A DNA stretch of 64,000 nt from the NCBI RefSeq assembly GCF_000155595.1, contig NZ_DS989904.1, forward strand, positions 1,813,175-1,877,174, read 5' to 3'. The notes under the pieces were generated by a model that worked only from the letters and a program-made list of their open reading frames with translations, was not told the origin of the DNA and did not search any database. This DNA is from Synechococcus sp. PCC 7335 (lineage in GTDB: Bacteria; Cyanobacteriota; Cyanobacteriia; Phormidesmidales; Phormidesmidaceae). Of the stretch, positions 28,250 to 38,549 are shown one piece after another (positions within the stretch are counted from its first letter, which is position 1; each line of letters opens with the position of its first letter). The position numbers were made by a program, and so were the translations under genes.

Positions 28250-29392
28250 ATGGACGACAAACTCATGCTGATGATTCCGGGGCCAACGCCGGTCCCTGAA
28301 AAAGTACTGCTGGCAATGGCTAAGCACCCTATTGGACATCGCAGTGGTGAATTTAGTCAGATTATCGCGCAAACCAATGCCAATCTAAAATGGCTTTTTC
28401 AAACTAAAAATCATGTGCTGGCATTAGCAGCCAGCGGTACTGGTACGGTAGAAGCGGCTATCATCAACTTTTTGAGCGCAGGCGATCGCGTTCTAGTTGG
28501 CAGCAACGGCAAATTTGGCGAACGCTGGGTGCAGATCGCTAATGCCTACGGCTTAGACGTTCAGGCAATCAAAGCCGAATGGGGTAGCCCGCTCGATCCT
28601 GATCAATTTGAGAAAGAATTGACAGCCGACAGCGAAAAGAAAATCAAGGCCGTCATCATCACCCATAGCGAAACGTCTACCGGTGTTCTCAACGATCTAG
28701 AAGCAATCAACAAACTAGTCAAAGACCACGGTGAAGCTCTAATTATCGTCGATGCTGTCACCAGCTTAGGCTCATACAACATTCCGGTTGACGAATGGGG
28801 CATCGATGTAATTGCGTCAGGGTCGCAAAAGGGCTTTATGCTGCCTCCAGGGCTAGGCTTTGTTACGGTTAGTGACAAAGCGTGGAAAACTTATGAAACG
28901 GCTACTTTGCCGAAGTTCTATTTAGATCTGGGTAAGTATCGTAAGTCGGCAGAAAAAGACAGTACGCCCTTCACGCCCCCGGTCAATCTCTACTTTGGGA
29001 TGAAAGTAGCGCTAGAGATGATGAGAGCAGAAGGCCTAGACAGTATCTTTGCTCGTCATGCTCGTCATAGAGAGGCGGCCCGCGCTGCGATGAAAGCGCT
29101 GGGATTACCGCTGTTTGCGCCAGATACGCATGCGAGTCCGGCGGTAACTTCGGTGGTGCCCGATGGGATCGACGCTGAGAAAATTCGCTCGGTGATGAAG
29201 CAGCGCTTTGATATTGCCCTAGCAGGCGGACAAGATCATATGAAGGGCAAGATGTTTCGGATGGGGCATTTAGGATTTGTGAGCGATCGCGATATCTTAT
29301 GTGCAATTAGTGCCTTAGAATCTACCCTCATAGAACTAGGTCAAAAGCCTTCAGCAAGTGGCGTTGCCGCTGCCAGTGAAAAGCTACAGTAA
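28250..29392 (+). CDS. Class V aminotransferase, alanine/serine–glyoxylate type
   Basis: The 380-residue PLP enzyme transfers an amino group to glyoxylate, giving glycine. The motif MIPGPTPVPEKVLLAM at the N-terminus, A-S-G-T-G-T-V-E-A (about 61-69), D-A-V-T-S-L-G (about 168), and the PLP lysine K194 in SGSQKGFMLPPG are the family's usual features. In cyanobacteria this subgroup is also annotated as the soluble hydrogenase 42 kDa subunit, an old misnomer. It fits photorespiration as well as purine breakdown. A rho-independent terminator follows. Confidence 0.9.
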   Translation: MDDKLMLMIPGPTPVPEKVLLAMAKHPIGHRSGEFSQIIAQTNANLKWLFQTKNHVLALAASGTGTVEAAIINFLSAGDRVLVGSNGKFGERWVQIANAYGLDVQAIKAEWGSPLDPDQFEKELTADSEKKIKAVIITHSETSTGVLNDLEAINKLVKDHGEALIIVDAVTSLGSYNIPVDEWGIDVIASGSQKGFMLPPGLGFVTVSDKAWKTYETATLPKFYLDLGKYRKSAEKDSTPFTPPVNLYFGMKVALEMMRAEGLDSIFARHARHREAARAAMKALGLPLFAPDTHASPAVTSVVPDGIDAEKIRSVMKQRFDIALAGGQDHMKGKMFRMGHLGFVSDRDILCAISALESTLIELGQKPSASGVAAASEKLQ

Positions 29393-29476
29393 GCCAGAAA
29401 GTGAGGCTAAACGTTGGCGTCGCGCCTGTGTTACATCTTAGTCGCACTTTTTAGTTTGATTTTGTTTAAAGACAGA

Positions 29477-29525
29477 AGCGATGATTCTCAAACATAGGAT
29501 CATCGCTATTTCTATTGCTTTTTGC
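29477..29525 (+). terminator. Rho-independent terminator after the aminotransferase
   Basis: Perfect 9-bp arms AGCGATGAT (29477-29485) and ATCATCGCT (29499-29507) with a 13-base loop are followed by a T-rich run (TTTCTATTGCTTTTT). Confidence 0.8.
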
Positions 29526-29555
29526 TTCAAAGGTCTAGCCAAGACGAACCGAGGG

Positions 29556-29816
29556 CTAACGTAGCCTGGATTCGACAGTGAGTAGATAGCTTAAGGCAAA
29601 GCATGTCGGTCGAATAGGCTCTTGTAAGGATGGCTTTTTCGGATGATATGGGTAAGCAGCGAAGCCAGTGAGCAGATTAGCTAAAAAGTTGAAGTGATTA
29701 CGATGTCTGAAATGCTCAATCTGACAAATGATTTCGGGCTGGTCGTTAACAGATTCAATAATGACTCGCTTGCGATGGGTATATATGGGGCCTTCAACAT
29801 TTGTCTGCTTGCACAA
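29556..29816 (-). mobile_element. IS982-family transposase, C-terminal relic
   Basis: The minus-strand frame reads RKRVIIESVNDQPEIICQIEHFRHRNHFNF followed by a Y-x-x-x-P-K-K-P-S-L ending. This is the well-known C-terminus of IS982 transposases (I-I-E-S/T-V/I-N-D-Q-L-K-N...QIEHxRHR...QPKKPSL). Only about 70 codons survive; the catalytic part is missing. It marks the edge between the conserved genes to the left and the polysaccharide region to the right. Confidence 0.75.
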
Positions 29817-29876
29817 AGCTTTTAAGCTAGCGCTATTCTACTCATGCATACCTTATCTGTTACAAGGAAATATCGA

Positions 29877-32081
29877 CTATTTGCCAGCTGCGCCGTTACT
29901 TAGATTAATAGCTGGTGTAAGAATTGCTGAGCTGTCTTCTTCCAGGGCCTCTTTATAGTATTGCTGATAGGCGTACAAGCTATCATCATCTTCTCTCGAG
30001 CCATTGGCTACTATTCCCATTACAGGGACTCTTGCGGTGTACAGTCTATCTAAAGCCTGCTGCAGCTGGGAAGACTTAATTTCGCCTAGGCGTACAGTCA
30101 GTAGAAGCCCCTGTGTTATTTGAGCAACCATAAGACTATCGGCAAAGCCCAGCAGCGGAGGCGTATCGAAAATGATTACATCGAATGTCTTATAGATTTG
30201 TTGGAAAAACTCCTCTATTTTTTTCGAAGCAAGTACTTTGGCCGGATCTACTGCTATAGAGCCAGACGACATGAAGAATAAATTCTCATCCACCGCTAGA
30301 TTGACAAAGCTTTCGTCTAGCAAGGCATCACCAGCGATGTAGTCCGATAGTCCTTTCTCATTTGGAAGATTACACAACCGATGAAGCGTAGGATGTCTTA
30401 GGTCGGCATCGACTAACAAGGTTCGCTTACCCAAAGATGCACTGGCATGGGCTAGATAAAAGCTAATCGTACTTTTGCCTTCATTCGGCACAGCAGAACT
30501 AACCGAAAAAGACTTCGCTATATCTTGAGAGCCACCCTGGCAGACATTTGTAGCTAAAAGCTTAAACGCTTCTAAGAAAGGACCTGTTGTTCTATCTAGG
30601 TGCTGAACGCCTTCATTAAAATAAATGGGCTGCCGGGTAGCTTCATACCTTGGTAATATTGAAGCCTTGCTCCCTTCCAACAAGTGGTTGTATGGGATTG
30701 TTGCTAGCAGTGGAACATTTGTCAAATCTTTGAGCTCTCTGACAGTGCAGATCTTGCCTTTAACACGGTCGACGAGCAAAGCTATACCTGAACCAAGCAA
30801 CAAGCCTAGGATTGGACCAACTAGAAGACTGCTTTTGCCAGTCTGAGAAAACGCTTGTGGTGCAGAAGGTGGTGTTAGTATTTCCCATGGCGTTTGCTGT
30901 TGCGCAGCCTCAATTCGTAAAGTCTCCCGCTTGGTCAGAAATTCGTTCAGATTAGTCGCTGCAATCTCCAAATCCCTCTGAATAGAGTTGTAGCTACGAG
31001 TCACAGTAGATAGATTTCGAATTTGTTCGTCTAGTGTTGCGATTGACTCTCGCAAAGCCTGATCTCGAGCATTAAGCTCGCGAATACGACTCGCGAGTTG
31101 CTCTTGCACCCGAACCCCTTCTCGCTCTAACAGTGGTTCTAAGTTGGCTCGACGCTCTTCTATTACTTCTACTTCTGGACTGTCCTCTACATATACGGTC
31201 AGGTTGTCAGCAAGCTCACTATCAACTACTAGGAGTTGATCAAGCAAAGACTGATAGCGAGCGCTCTGTGCCAAGGCAGAAGTTGAAGCATATTCGTTGT
31301 CTATTCGACTCAATTCCTGTTGTAAGTCGTTATAAAGCTCTGTGGTTTGTGCGATTTCTACCTGCAAGTTCAAATGATCAGAGGTGAATTGAGCCATTTG
31401 CTGTGATAACTGATCGCCTTGCGCTAAAGGATCAATTAAATTGGAGTTTTGACGCAAGGCTTCTAATTCTGCTTCCAACTCATTGACACGTGCTCTTACA
31501 GCAGGTAGCTGATCATTTACAAAATCAACTCCTCTATAGATATCATTCTGCCGATCTTCTAAGCTGTAGTTGAGGTACGTCTGCAGAACAACCTCTAAAA
31601 CTGTCGTGACCTTATAGGGATCATCGCTCCGATACTGTACAGTTAATGTTTTCCCATTGTCATTTGGCGTAATTGTAAGATTGTTTTTTAGGCTGTCGTA
31701 ACTGATATCGGGATAGGTTTTCTCAAGTTCTTCTACAGCTGAGACCAGTACCCGAGGACTCGTCAATATTTTTAACTTGGTATCATCTAATAACCCTACA
31801 CCAACTGACTCCGATTGATTGCTAAGAGCATCTGGACTAATCGTTGAAATTATCTGAGTTTCTAGGGTTACAAGCGGTGTTAACAGCTCAAAATCTGCTC
31901 GATAGAGCGGTGTTTCGGTCAGGGCACGGGCCACTACCGCTGACGTTGCTAAGGCCGTTATACCTGTAATTAAGAAGACGTGACGTTTCAACACATCTAC
32001 GACTCGACCGAGCCGTAACCCACCTTCTTGGTCTGGTTCTTGAATGATGTCTCTTAGTACTGGTGGATTAGCAGAAGACAT
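29877..32081 (-). CDS. Polysaccharide biosynthesis tyrosine autokinase (Wzc-like)
   Basis: The 734-residue inner-membrane protein controls chain length and export of exopolysaccharide. It has an N-terminal Wzz domain with membrane segments at about 34-54 and 411-433 and a long coiled-coil periplasmic part between. The cytoplasmic BY-kinase has a Walker A ending in K536 (PNEGKS), a Walker A' LLVDADLRHP near 555, and IIFDTPPLLG near 645. The tail has a small tyrosine cluster (Y-A-Y-Q-Q-Y-Y near 706). It lies 92 bases downstream of the SLBB exporter gene on the same strand. Confidence 0.92.
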   Translation of the reverse strand: MSSANPPVLRDIIQEPDQEGGLRLGRVVDVLKRHVFLITGITALATSAVVARALTETPLYRADFELLTPLVTLETQIISTISPDALSNQSESVGVGLLDDTKLKILTSPRVLVSAVEELEKTYPDISYDSLKNNLTITPNDNGKTLTVQYRSDDPYKVTTVLEVVLQTYLNYSLEDRQNDIYRGVDFVNDQLPAVRARVNELEAELEALRQNSNLIDPLAQGDQLSQQMAQFTSDHLNLQVEIAQTTELYNDLQQELSRIDNEYASTSALAQSARYQSLLDQLLVVDSELADNLTVYVEDSPEVEVIEERRANLEPLLEREGVRVQEQLASRIRELNARDQALRESIATLDEQIRNLSTVTRSYNSIQRDLEIAATNLNEFLTKRETLRIEAAQQQTPWEILTPPSAPQAFSQTGKSSLLVGPILGLLLGSGIALLVDRVKGKICTVRELKDLTNVPLLATIPYNHLLEGSKASILPRYEATRQPIYFNEGVQHLDRTTGPFLEAFKLLATNVCQGGSQDIAKSFSVSSAVPNEGKSTISFYLAHASASLGKRTLLVDADLRHPTLHRLCNLPNEKGLSDYIAGDALLDESFVNLAVDENLFFMSSGSIAVDPAKVLASKKIEEFFQQIYKTFDVIIFDTPPLLGFADSLMVAQITQGLLLTVRLGEIKSSQLQQALDRLYTARVPVMGIVANGSREDDDSLYAYQQYYKEALEEDSSAILTPAINLSNGAAGK

Positions 32082-32173
32082 GGTTAGTAACCTTTGTGCG
32101 GCTCATGACTTGGGTGTTTGTAGGCTGCAGTACGAACGCTTCTTAATGAAATTGGCAAAGATACAATTAAACA

Positions 32174-33736
32174 CTAGTCAAATAAATTTAAAATTGATAG
32201 AGGAATCGAGAATAGTGAAAACGCTCTACCTAAAGGCGTTACTACGCTGCCTAGTGTATCTGAGAAGCTAGCTATTCCTGAGCGCCCTACCACGATAACG
32301 TCATTATTACGTAGCAGTGGATTTTCCGCCTCGTCAAGACCTGCGGCAAAATCAACATCAATAGAAGTGCGAGTTGCGGTTCCATTAGGGTTTAGCCTGA
32401 TGAGTTCGACATTCTCTTGCCTAGCTCGGTTGTTAAATCCACCTGCTGCTAGCAAACCCTGACTGAGCGGGGTGTTAGGTGGTATCTCAACGGCACCAGG
32501 ATCTTCCACTTCCCCTACGACGTTAATCCGAATCGTCTCTGGAGAGAAACTAGCGCTAGCTGCTTCAGTGATTTCACTGGCAATCAAGGTTTCTGCCTCA
32601 GGTACAAAGACAGTATCTCCCTCTTGTAGAGCAACATCTTTGGTGATATCTCCATCAGTTAGCAGTGCCCACAGATTCACATCAATAACTAGCTGCGTCC
32701 CGTTACGAGTTCGACGGTAGATCTTCACCTCCCGCAGATCAGCTTCTGGTTGGATACCACCAGCGGTTTGAATGGCTTGGCTAACTGTAGGTTGCCTTGC
32801 CCCATTTGAGCCAGCCGATGTGCCATTATCACGACTGCTCGAACTACCACTCACAGCGTACGGTCCGGGTCTAAGAACCTCTCCTACAACCGCTACATTC
32901 AGCGCCTGAGAGCCTTCAGCTGCAAAACTAGCTGCCGAGAGCTGTAGCGATTCGGCATAATCGAAATCGCTTCTCGTCGGTATATAGATGGTATCACCGT
33001 CCTGAAGTGCCAGGTTGTACTGCAAATCTCCTGTGTTTAGAAATTGCCATAGATTGGCTACAAAAGTTTGAACACCCCCAGACGAGTCGGGGCGCTGCAC
33101 AACCACCTGCCTCAAATCAGCGGACTGGGTAATGCCACCGGCTGTTTCTAGGGCGTTGACTAGAGAAGGGAATTGAGTGCCCTCTCTCTCTAGAATATAT
33201 TCTCCAGGCCTGGCGACTTCGCCTGCGATACCAACTCTCAGCGGTCGCGGAGTGACCAAGAATATCTCAATTATAGGCCGACGTAGTCTCTGAGCATAGG
33301 CTTGTGAAATAGTTCGTTCGGCCTGCTCTAGCGTTAATCCGGCAACTGCAACCTGACCAACTATTGGCAAGCTCAAAGTACCATCGATTAATACTTCATA
33401 CTCACTACTGTATTCAGGAAGCTGAAATATATCCACCCGCACCTGATCGCCAGCGCCTAATGTATAGCTTTCTACAGTAGGGAAGCCACTCGAAGGAATG
33501 ATGCCATCGTTTGGAGGCGCCGCTGTAGTTACAGGCGTAGCTGCGTCTAGAGAATTAACTGCTGCTGGAACTTCTGGTGGAGCCTCTAGAACCGGTAAGT
33601 TCTGCGTTTCATACTCTGCTGCTCTAATAGGTAGCTGAACAGCAAAAACAACACTCGATAAGGTGCAAGCCAAAGCGAGGTGGTAATCTTTCCTGAAAAG
33701 TATGCCAGGCCGGGTAAAAACTTTCTGTGAAGTCAT
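32174..33736 (-). CDS. SLBB-domain polysaccharide export protein (Wza-like)
   Basis: The 520-residue protein has a hydrophobic signal segment (about 20-36), then a Pro/Ala-rich spacer, a polysaccharide-export (PES) domain at about 90-165 (Y-T-L-G-A-G-D-Q-V-R-V-D-I-F-Q-L-P), and three SLBB-like domains at about 170-245, 280-375 and 400-480 (each with G-E-V-x-x-P-G). It is the outer-membrane translocation channel of Wza type. With the Wzc-like kinase it forms the export pair of this locus. No lipobox cysteine is obvious near the signal segment. Confidence 0.9.
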   Translation of the reverse strand: MTSQKVFTRPGILFRKDYHLALACTLSSVVFAVQLPIRAAEYETQNLPVLEAPPEVPAAVNSLDAATPVTTAAPPNDGIIPSSGFPTVESYTLGAGDQVRVDIFQLPEYSSEYEVLIDGTLSLPIVGQVAVAGLTLEQAERTISQAYAQRLRRPIIEIFLVTPRPLRVGIAGEVARPGEYILEREGTQFPSLVNALETAGGITQSADLRQVVVQRPDSSGGVQTFVANLWQFLNTGDLQYNLALQDGDTIYIPTRSDFDYAESLQLSAASFAAEGSQALNVAVVGEVLRPGPYAVSGSSSSRDNGTSAGSNGARQPTVSQAIQTAGGIQPEADLREVKIYRRTRNGTQLVIDVNLWALLTDGDITKDVALQEGDTVFVPEAETLIASEITEAASASFSPETIRINVVGEVEDPGAVEIPPNTPLSQGLLAAGGFNNRARQENVELIRLNPNGTATRTSIDVDFAAGLDEAENPLLRNNDVIVVGRSGIASFSDTLGSVVTPLGRAFSLFSIPLSILNLFD

Positions 33737-34004
33737 TGGAGAGGTAGGTAGCTTGTCGTTTCTATCAAGCTAGTCAAGTTGGGAAAAGGTGACCACTTCA
33801 TAAGGTTGCCCCAGATAAATCATGAAACTACATTGATGACGCTTTCACCGATTACCAAGAGCTACATACGACACGCAGATAATCGTTGTAAGTAAAATTA
33901 CAATCATGAAGCACCGGACAAGTCTTCAAAAGAATTGATCGTTGATAAGGTACTAACAAAATAAGCGTAACTGACATACGAAGAAGATGAACTCTCTCGT
34001 ATCT

Positions 34005-34802
34005 TTAGAAGCCTTTTCTTAGACCTTTAGAGAAGACCAATCGGCGCTGTGGTTTCCTAGTAATACTTAGCTGCTTCACTGCCAAATACACAAAGGGCGG
34101 AATAGTGTTGAAGTAACGGCCAAACAATCGCTGGGGTTCTTGGACCAGACGATAGAGCCATTCTAAACCAAGTTCTCTAGTCCACTTTGGGGCACGCTTC
34201 TGTAAACCTGCATAGACAGGAAAGACGGCTCCTACGCCAACCATGACAGAGTTTAGTCTGCCTCGATGTGCTTCCATCCAACGTTCCTGTTTCGGACAGC
34301 CTAGAGATACAAAAGTGATCCCCGCACCGCTACGGTTAATTCTTTCAACGGTTTCCTCATCTTCCCTGTTGCTTAGCGGCCGAAAAGGAGGAGACTCTAA
34401 CCCTGCAATCTTTAGATCTGGAAATTCTTTGTGCAGTCGAGCTTCCATGGTATCCAAAACGGATTTTGTAGAGCCTATTAAATAGATAGAAACGTTCTTT
34501 TCTTGGCAAAGCTTACAGGCTGTCTCGAAGATATCCATACCAGCAACACGATCTTGTGATTCTTCGCCTAGCGATCGCATCATCCATACTAAGGGCATAC
34601 CATCTGGCGTAACCAGATCCGCTCTATTCAAGATACTTCTAAGGTGATTATCGCGCTGCGACTCAACTAGCATATGAACGTTTGCGACGCAGACCACTTT
34701 ACTCAAACGCTGCTTACCCCACTCAACCATAAGATTGACTTGCTCACTCAGTCTAAGGGCAGTGATGGGAAGACCTATAACTTCGACACTTTGTGGTTTC
34801 AT
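34005..34802 (-). CDS. WecG/TagA/CpsF glycosyltransferase (GT26)
   Basis: The 265-residue GT26 enzyme adds a sugar (often ManNAc-type or glucose) to a lipid-linked intermediate at the cytoplasmic face. Typical motifs are A-N-V-H-M-L-V near 38, ADLVTPDGMPLVW near 58-71, FVSLGCPKQERWM near 168-180, and GVGAVFPVYAGLQKRAPKW near 190-208. The C-terminal L-E-W-L-Y-R-L-x-x-E-P is also conserved. It is the first gene of the minus-strand export group, 268 bases upstream of the SLBB gene. Confidence 0.92.
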   Translation of the reverse strand: MKPQSVEVIGLPITALRLSEQVNLMVEWGKQRLSKVVCVANVHMLVESQRDNHLRSILNRADLVTPDGMPLVWMMRSLGEESQDRVAGMDIFETACKLCQEKNVSIYLIGSTKSVLDTMEARLHKEFPDLKIAGLESPPFRPLSNREDEETVERINRSGAGITFVSLGCPKQERWMEAHRGRLNSVMVGVGAVFPVYAGLQKRAPKWTRELGLEWLYRLVQEPQRLFGRYFNTIPPFVYLAVKQLSITRKPQRRLVFSKGLRKGF

Positions 34803-35364
34803 TTTTTAAACTAGTAGATAACAACGATTCAGGAAGGAAGGTATAGTTAATGCACGTGAAGCTCGGCTTAAATAAGAAGTACTCTCTCAGAAAGTATTAA
34901 ATCGAACTAGCACTAACCGACTTATAAGTAGATGGTAAAAAGAAAAGAAAGTTACTCCTTACTATTCATTACTCCAGGAAACAACTACAAGAACTTACTC
35001 TGTCTAAACTGCTAACCGTGAAATAGGTCGTGTCTGAATTAGATTGGTAGTACTGAACCCATTGACTTTACTAACTCTATAGATTCATTTGATGACTTAC
35101 AGTTGCATTAGCTAGTACAACTACTAACGGTGTGCCTTTAGCAGCTATCAAAGTCATTGCTTGGGTAAAGTGGTAATACCTAGAGCTGCATCTTTGATTG
35201 TGTATCCATGATGTAGTCAACTCAGTGAAACTATCAACTATCTGCTGTTAGCTTTAACGAAGATACATGTTGGCGTACTTAGTCGCATACCCATTCTTTA
35301 CAAATGGGTTCCGTTTCAAGATATGCGTTTGCTTCCTAGCCCCCTGGCGAGGTAGCGACCAAAG
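34803..35364. other. Non-coding stretch before the IS6 relic
   Basis: No coding frame is credible. GGGTTCCGTTTCAAG at about 35305-35319 resembles the terminal inverted repeats of IS6-family elements and may be the left end of the relic that follows. Confidence 0.35.
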
Positions 35365-36055
35365 TACCTTGCCAAGGACCTAATCTTACTGAACGTTGGC
35401 TAGTATCTAAGCTACCGGGATTTGAAGGGAAATGATACTCGACTCGAACAAGGCGCCAAAGTATTTCACTTCCCTATATATTCAGCGGGTGCAGGCCTAC
35501 AGTCCGGATCCAGACGTGCAGTGTCGCCCGTATCTCCAAGCTCATCAGTGACTTACGGAGGATGGATGAGACCTACTGCAAAATAAAAGAGGTGTGGAAG
35601 TACCGCTATCACGCTGTGAACTCTGTGAGCAATACCTTAGATCCATACTCAGTGCTCAGCGGGATGCCAAAGCTACTCAACGCTTTCTAAGTCTTTCTGC
35701 GTAGAGTTCTTAGCGCATCCTACACGCTTGAACCGAGGGCCAATCCCGTCGATATGAATGCGATCTATCCCTCTGCGATCGCTCTTTGAAACCCGATGAG
35801 GCTCTTTTTAAAACTACGGAAGTCCAAGTGGATAAGTACTCGAACAATATGGTGGAGCAGGACCATCAATTTATAAAACGGCGCATAAAGCTAGGGCTAG
35901 AAGGTGGTTCAATTTGGCCAGGCATACGCTCAGAGGTTGTGAGGCGATAAATATGGATCCGCAAGCGGCAGATCAAAGGTGTCGACAGCGGGAATGTAAT
36001 AGGACAGCCCTCCTTCCTCAACCGAATCTTTAGAGTCGTTGTACAATCGCGGGAA
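35365..36055 (+). mobile_element. IS6-family transposase, frameshifted relic
   Basis: Pieces of an IS6/IS26-type DDE transposase appear in order in different frames: DLILLNV and YLSYRDL (35385-35435), VQAYSPDPDVQCRPYLQAH (35490-35547), a D-E-T-Y-x-K-x-K-x-x-W-K-Y-R-Y-H-A-V-(D/N)-S piece (35567-35625), an S-Y-T-L-E-P-R-A-N-P-V-D-M-N-A-I-Y-P piece (35718-35770), N-M-V-E-Q-D-H-Q-F-I-K-R-R-I-K (35848-35892), and R-Q-I-K-G-V-D-S-G-N-V near 35963. Several stops and frameshifts make it dead. A related fragment lies at 42661-42850. Confidence 0.8.
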
Positions 36056-36827
36056 TGGTGATAGTGTTGTTCTGTCTTAACCACTTTCTGGCAACAGAGC
36101 TGTATTTCTTGCTCTATTGGCACTTGTGTATGTGAATAGCTTTATCTAGATGTAGAGCCTTCACTAGCTTTTAGATTTCGATCAGCCGCTCCGAATCATC
36201 AAGCATTTCATTGAGTTGATATTAGCTTCATATTGGGAACTCTTGATTAGGCCTCAGGCTCAACAACAGTTAATACTGTATGCAATTGCTAACGAAATCT
36301 TACTCTTTCGGCATTTCCTGTTTTATGAAAACTGATGTTTCCTATTCTGGGTCAGTAATTTTGGTGCATGTATATCGGTGTCTCGCAAACTTCTCTAAGG
36401 CATCGAAGCAAAGTATCCGTACCGACAAGCAAAACGCACAGTGATAACAAGAAACAGCGGCAGCGACAGTTTGTAGCGACCTGTGTTGGCTTTGTCCAGA
36501 TTACCAATCCTTTGCTTGGCAACGAAGGCGCTAGAAGCTTATGACTTGATAGCGTATCGGCATGCTGACCTCCCAGAATGTACTTCAGTGCCTACGCTAT
36601 GGGAACAGGGTTTTCTTGCGGCCTTTGCCTCGTTAAGTGCAGGTTTGCTGCAACTGCACCAAACATAAAAATGGTAACGTTAGGCGTTTTTTGTAGCTGA
36701 ATAACTTTTGTAGTAACAGGTGAGATGTTTGCTGGTTTCTCTGTACTAGAACAGTTTCTCAAAGATATTTGTTCCGCGTCACTGCATCTAGACCATCAAC
36801 TATTTCTACATATCAGAAAATCAATTC
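36056..36827. other. Non-coding stretch between the IS6 relic and the first surface protein
   Basis: A plus-strand 61-codon frame at 36483-36668 has no recognisable motif. Otherwise I see nothing. Promoter signals for the following gene must lie here, but none is clear. Confidence 0.4.
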
Positions 36828-38549
36828 ATGAACACAGACTTTGCATTGTATTCTCAGTTTGATCAGGTCGTATCACATTTTGATGGCAACAATAGAGACC
36901 CAGATGACATAGCTGGACTACCTGTAGCAGCTGCGTTGATTAGAGCCGCAGATTTACAAGATAAGTCCACATTCTTCTACAACAACAATGTAGGGCAGCC
37001 GAACGTTCGCGGTCGTGTTGAGACTATGCGAGAAGGTGCTGCTTTTGCAGAGACACTAGGTATAGAGACTTACGACTATCAAGAAGATATGGCCGAAACA
37101 ACTCAAAAACTGGTAGATATCTTCAACTCTGGTAAGCAGATTCTGGTACTAGAGGGAGGACGTATGGAAATGACCTACCGTGCTCTCGAACTGACCGACC
37201 CTGGCAATCTCAGCAACATCACACTGCTCTCTCACTCTAGTGCGAACGAAGATTACGATTTGGGTGGCACCCGTACATGGAGTGACTTACAGCGCGACTT
37301 TTCTCAAGTTGCTTTTAGGACTATCATCGACCAAAATGGCGGATTCAATAGTTCTCAATGGCAATGGCTAGACAATACAACAGATCCGCTCCTACAAGAA
37401 GTGCGATCGCTCATGCAAAATGCAGAGCGCAAGGTAGATGATCCTTCTGATGCTGGAATGCATTTCTATGCTTTGACAGGCGATGAAACGGGTGATCCAA
37501 TAGATGCTAAAAACTTTTTTAACACCTATTTATCTCCTCAAGGCCCAATAGAGTCGGTGGTAGCACCAACTCCTGACCCAGTCGTTCCTCTCGATCCTAC
37601 CCCCGAACCAGTATCGCCTCCTGTCACTCTTAAGCCGACGGTTCCTGTTGATAGCAGCTTAATCACGTTGGCTCTGGTGAATGCGAATAATGGCGAAATT
37701 GTTCAAGGGTATGAGGATCTAAGCCGCGTTTCGCAAATAGACCCTAACGCTTTAGGAATCGACGACTATAGTCTTATTGCTCGCCCAAGCTCCTCCGCAA
37801 TCAAGAGTGTGAAGTTTGAAACGGCAGCTGGTGATCGTATTGAAAACGTCAAACCATATACGCTGTTTGGCGATCGCAAGGGAACTATTACTGGTCAGGT
37901 TATAGATGACGGTGACTACCAGGTGAAGGTAACTGGCTATAGCGAAGCTAACGGTGGTGGTCAGATGCTTTCTATACTGACAGTTGATTACAAGGTTCGC
38001 CACTCAAGCCCTCGGCCAGATGACGCACCTTCCATCCATGATGTTACGCATGAAAATGTCAGCCCAACCACTGATTTAGGCGTAGTAGGTTCCTCGAATC
38101 TATATATAGTTGGTACAGACGGCAATGATACGCTAGTCGGCGATGGTACCAACCAAAAGATCGTTGGGGGAAGAGGCAAAGACAGGCTGGTAGGAGTAGA
38201 TGAGAGTGCTCATAGACCAGGCTTAGGTGAGCAGGACGTCTTGATCGGTGGAATAGGTGCCGATCGCTATGTTCTAGGTAATACTCTAGGCGCTTTCTAC
38301 GACGATGGAGATATTGGTACTAGCGGCCTAGCAGACTTTGCAGAAATCCGTGGCTTTAGCGAAAGACAAGATATTATTGAGCTACATGGCGTAGCCTCAG
38401 ATTATCGCCTAGGAGCAACAACAGTTAGAGGCAAAGATAATCTGGGTATATTTCTAACGTCAGGCGAAGATGAGTTGATTGCTGTGTTGAAAGACAGTCA
38501 GCAAAAAAACTTGAGTTTTGAGAGCAGTGCGTTCGAGTTTGTTTCGTAG
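36828..38549 (+). CDS. Secreted-type protein: hydrolase-like N-domain, Ig-like module and RTX-like C-terminus
   Basis: The 573-residue protein has four parts. Residues 1-240 start with D-G-N-N-R-D-P-D-D-I-A-G-L, like the Asp-rich metal site of nucleoside-hydrolase-fold proteins. A Pro-rich linker follows (about 245-275). An Ig-like module (about 278-395, with SVKFETAAGDRIENVKPYTLFGDR) often accompanies carbohydrate-related cyanobacterial proteins. The C-terminal RTX-like domain (about 425-573) has GTDGNDTLVGDG and QKIVGGRGKDRL calcium-type repeats. There is no N-terminal signal peptide, as expected for type I secretion. Modules 3 and 4 are shared with the gene at 39562. It lies between two IS6 relics. 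Confidence 0.65.
   Translation: MNTDFALYSQFDQVVSHFDGNNRDPDDIAGLPVAAALIRAADLQDKSTFFYNNNVGQPNVRGRVETMREGAAFAETLGIETYDYQEDMAETTQKLVDIFNSGKQILVLEGGRMEMTYRALELTDPGNLSNITLLSHSSANEDYDLGGTRTWSDLQRDFSQVAFRTIIDQNGGFNSSQWQWLDNTTDPLLQEVRSLMQNAERKVDDPSDAGMHFYALTGDETGDPIDAKNFFNTYLSPQGPIESVVAPTPDPVVPLDPTPEPVSPPVTLKPTVPVDSSLITLALVNANNGEIVQGYEDLSRVSQIDPNALGIDDYSLIARPSSSAIKSVKFETAAGDRIENVKPYTLFGDRKGTITGQVIDDGDYQVKVTGYSEANGGGQMLSILTVDYKVRHSSPRPDDAPSIHDVTHENVSPTTDLGVVGSSNLYIVGTDGNDTLVGDGTNQKIVGGRGKDRLVGVDESAHRPGLGEQDVLIGGIGADRYVLGNTLGAFYDDGDIGTSGLADFAEIRGFSERQDIIELHGVASDYRLGATTVRGKDNLGIFLTSGEDELIAVLKDSQQKNLSFESSAFEFVS

Noticed and set aside
36483-36668. 61-codon plus-strand frame before the first surface protein
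   Set aside because: No recognisable family; not a match to any of the IS relics around it.
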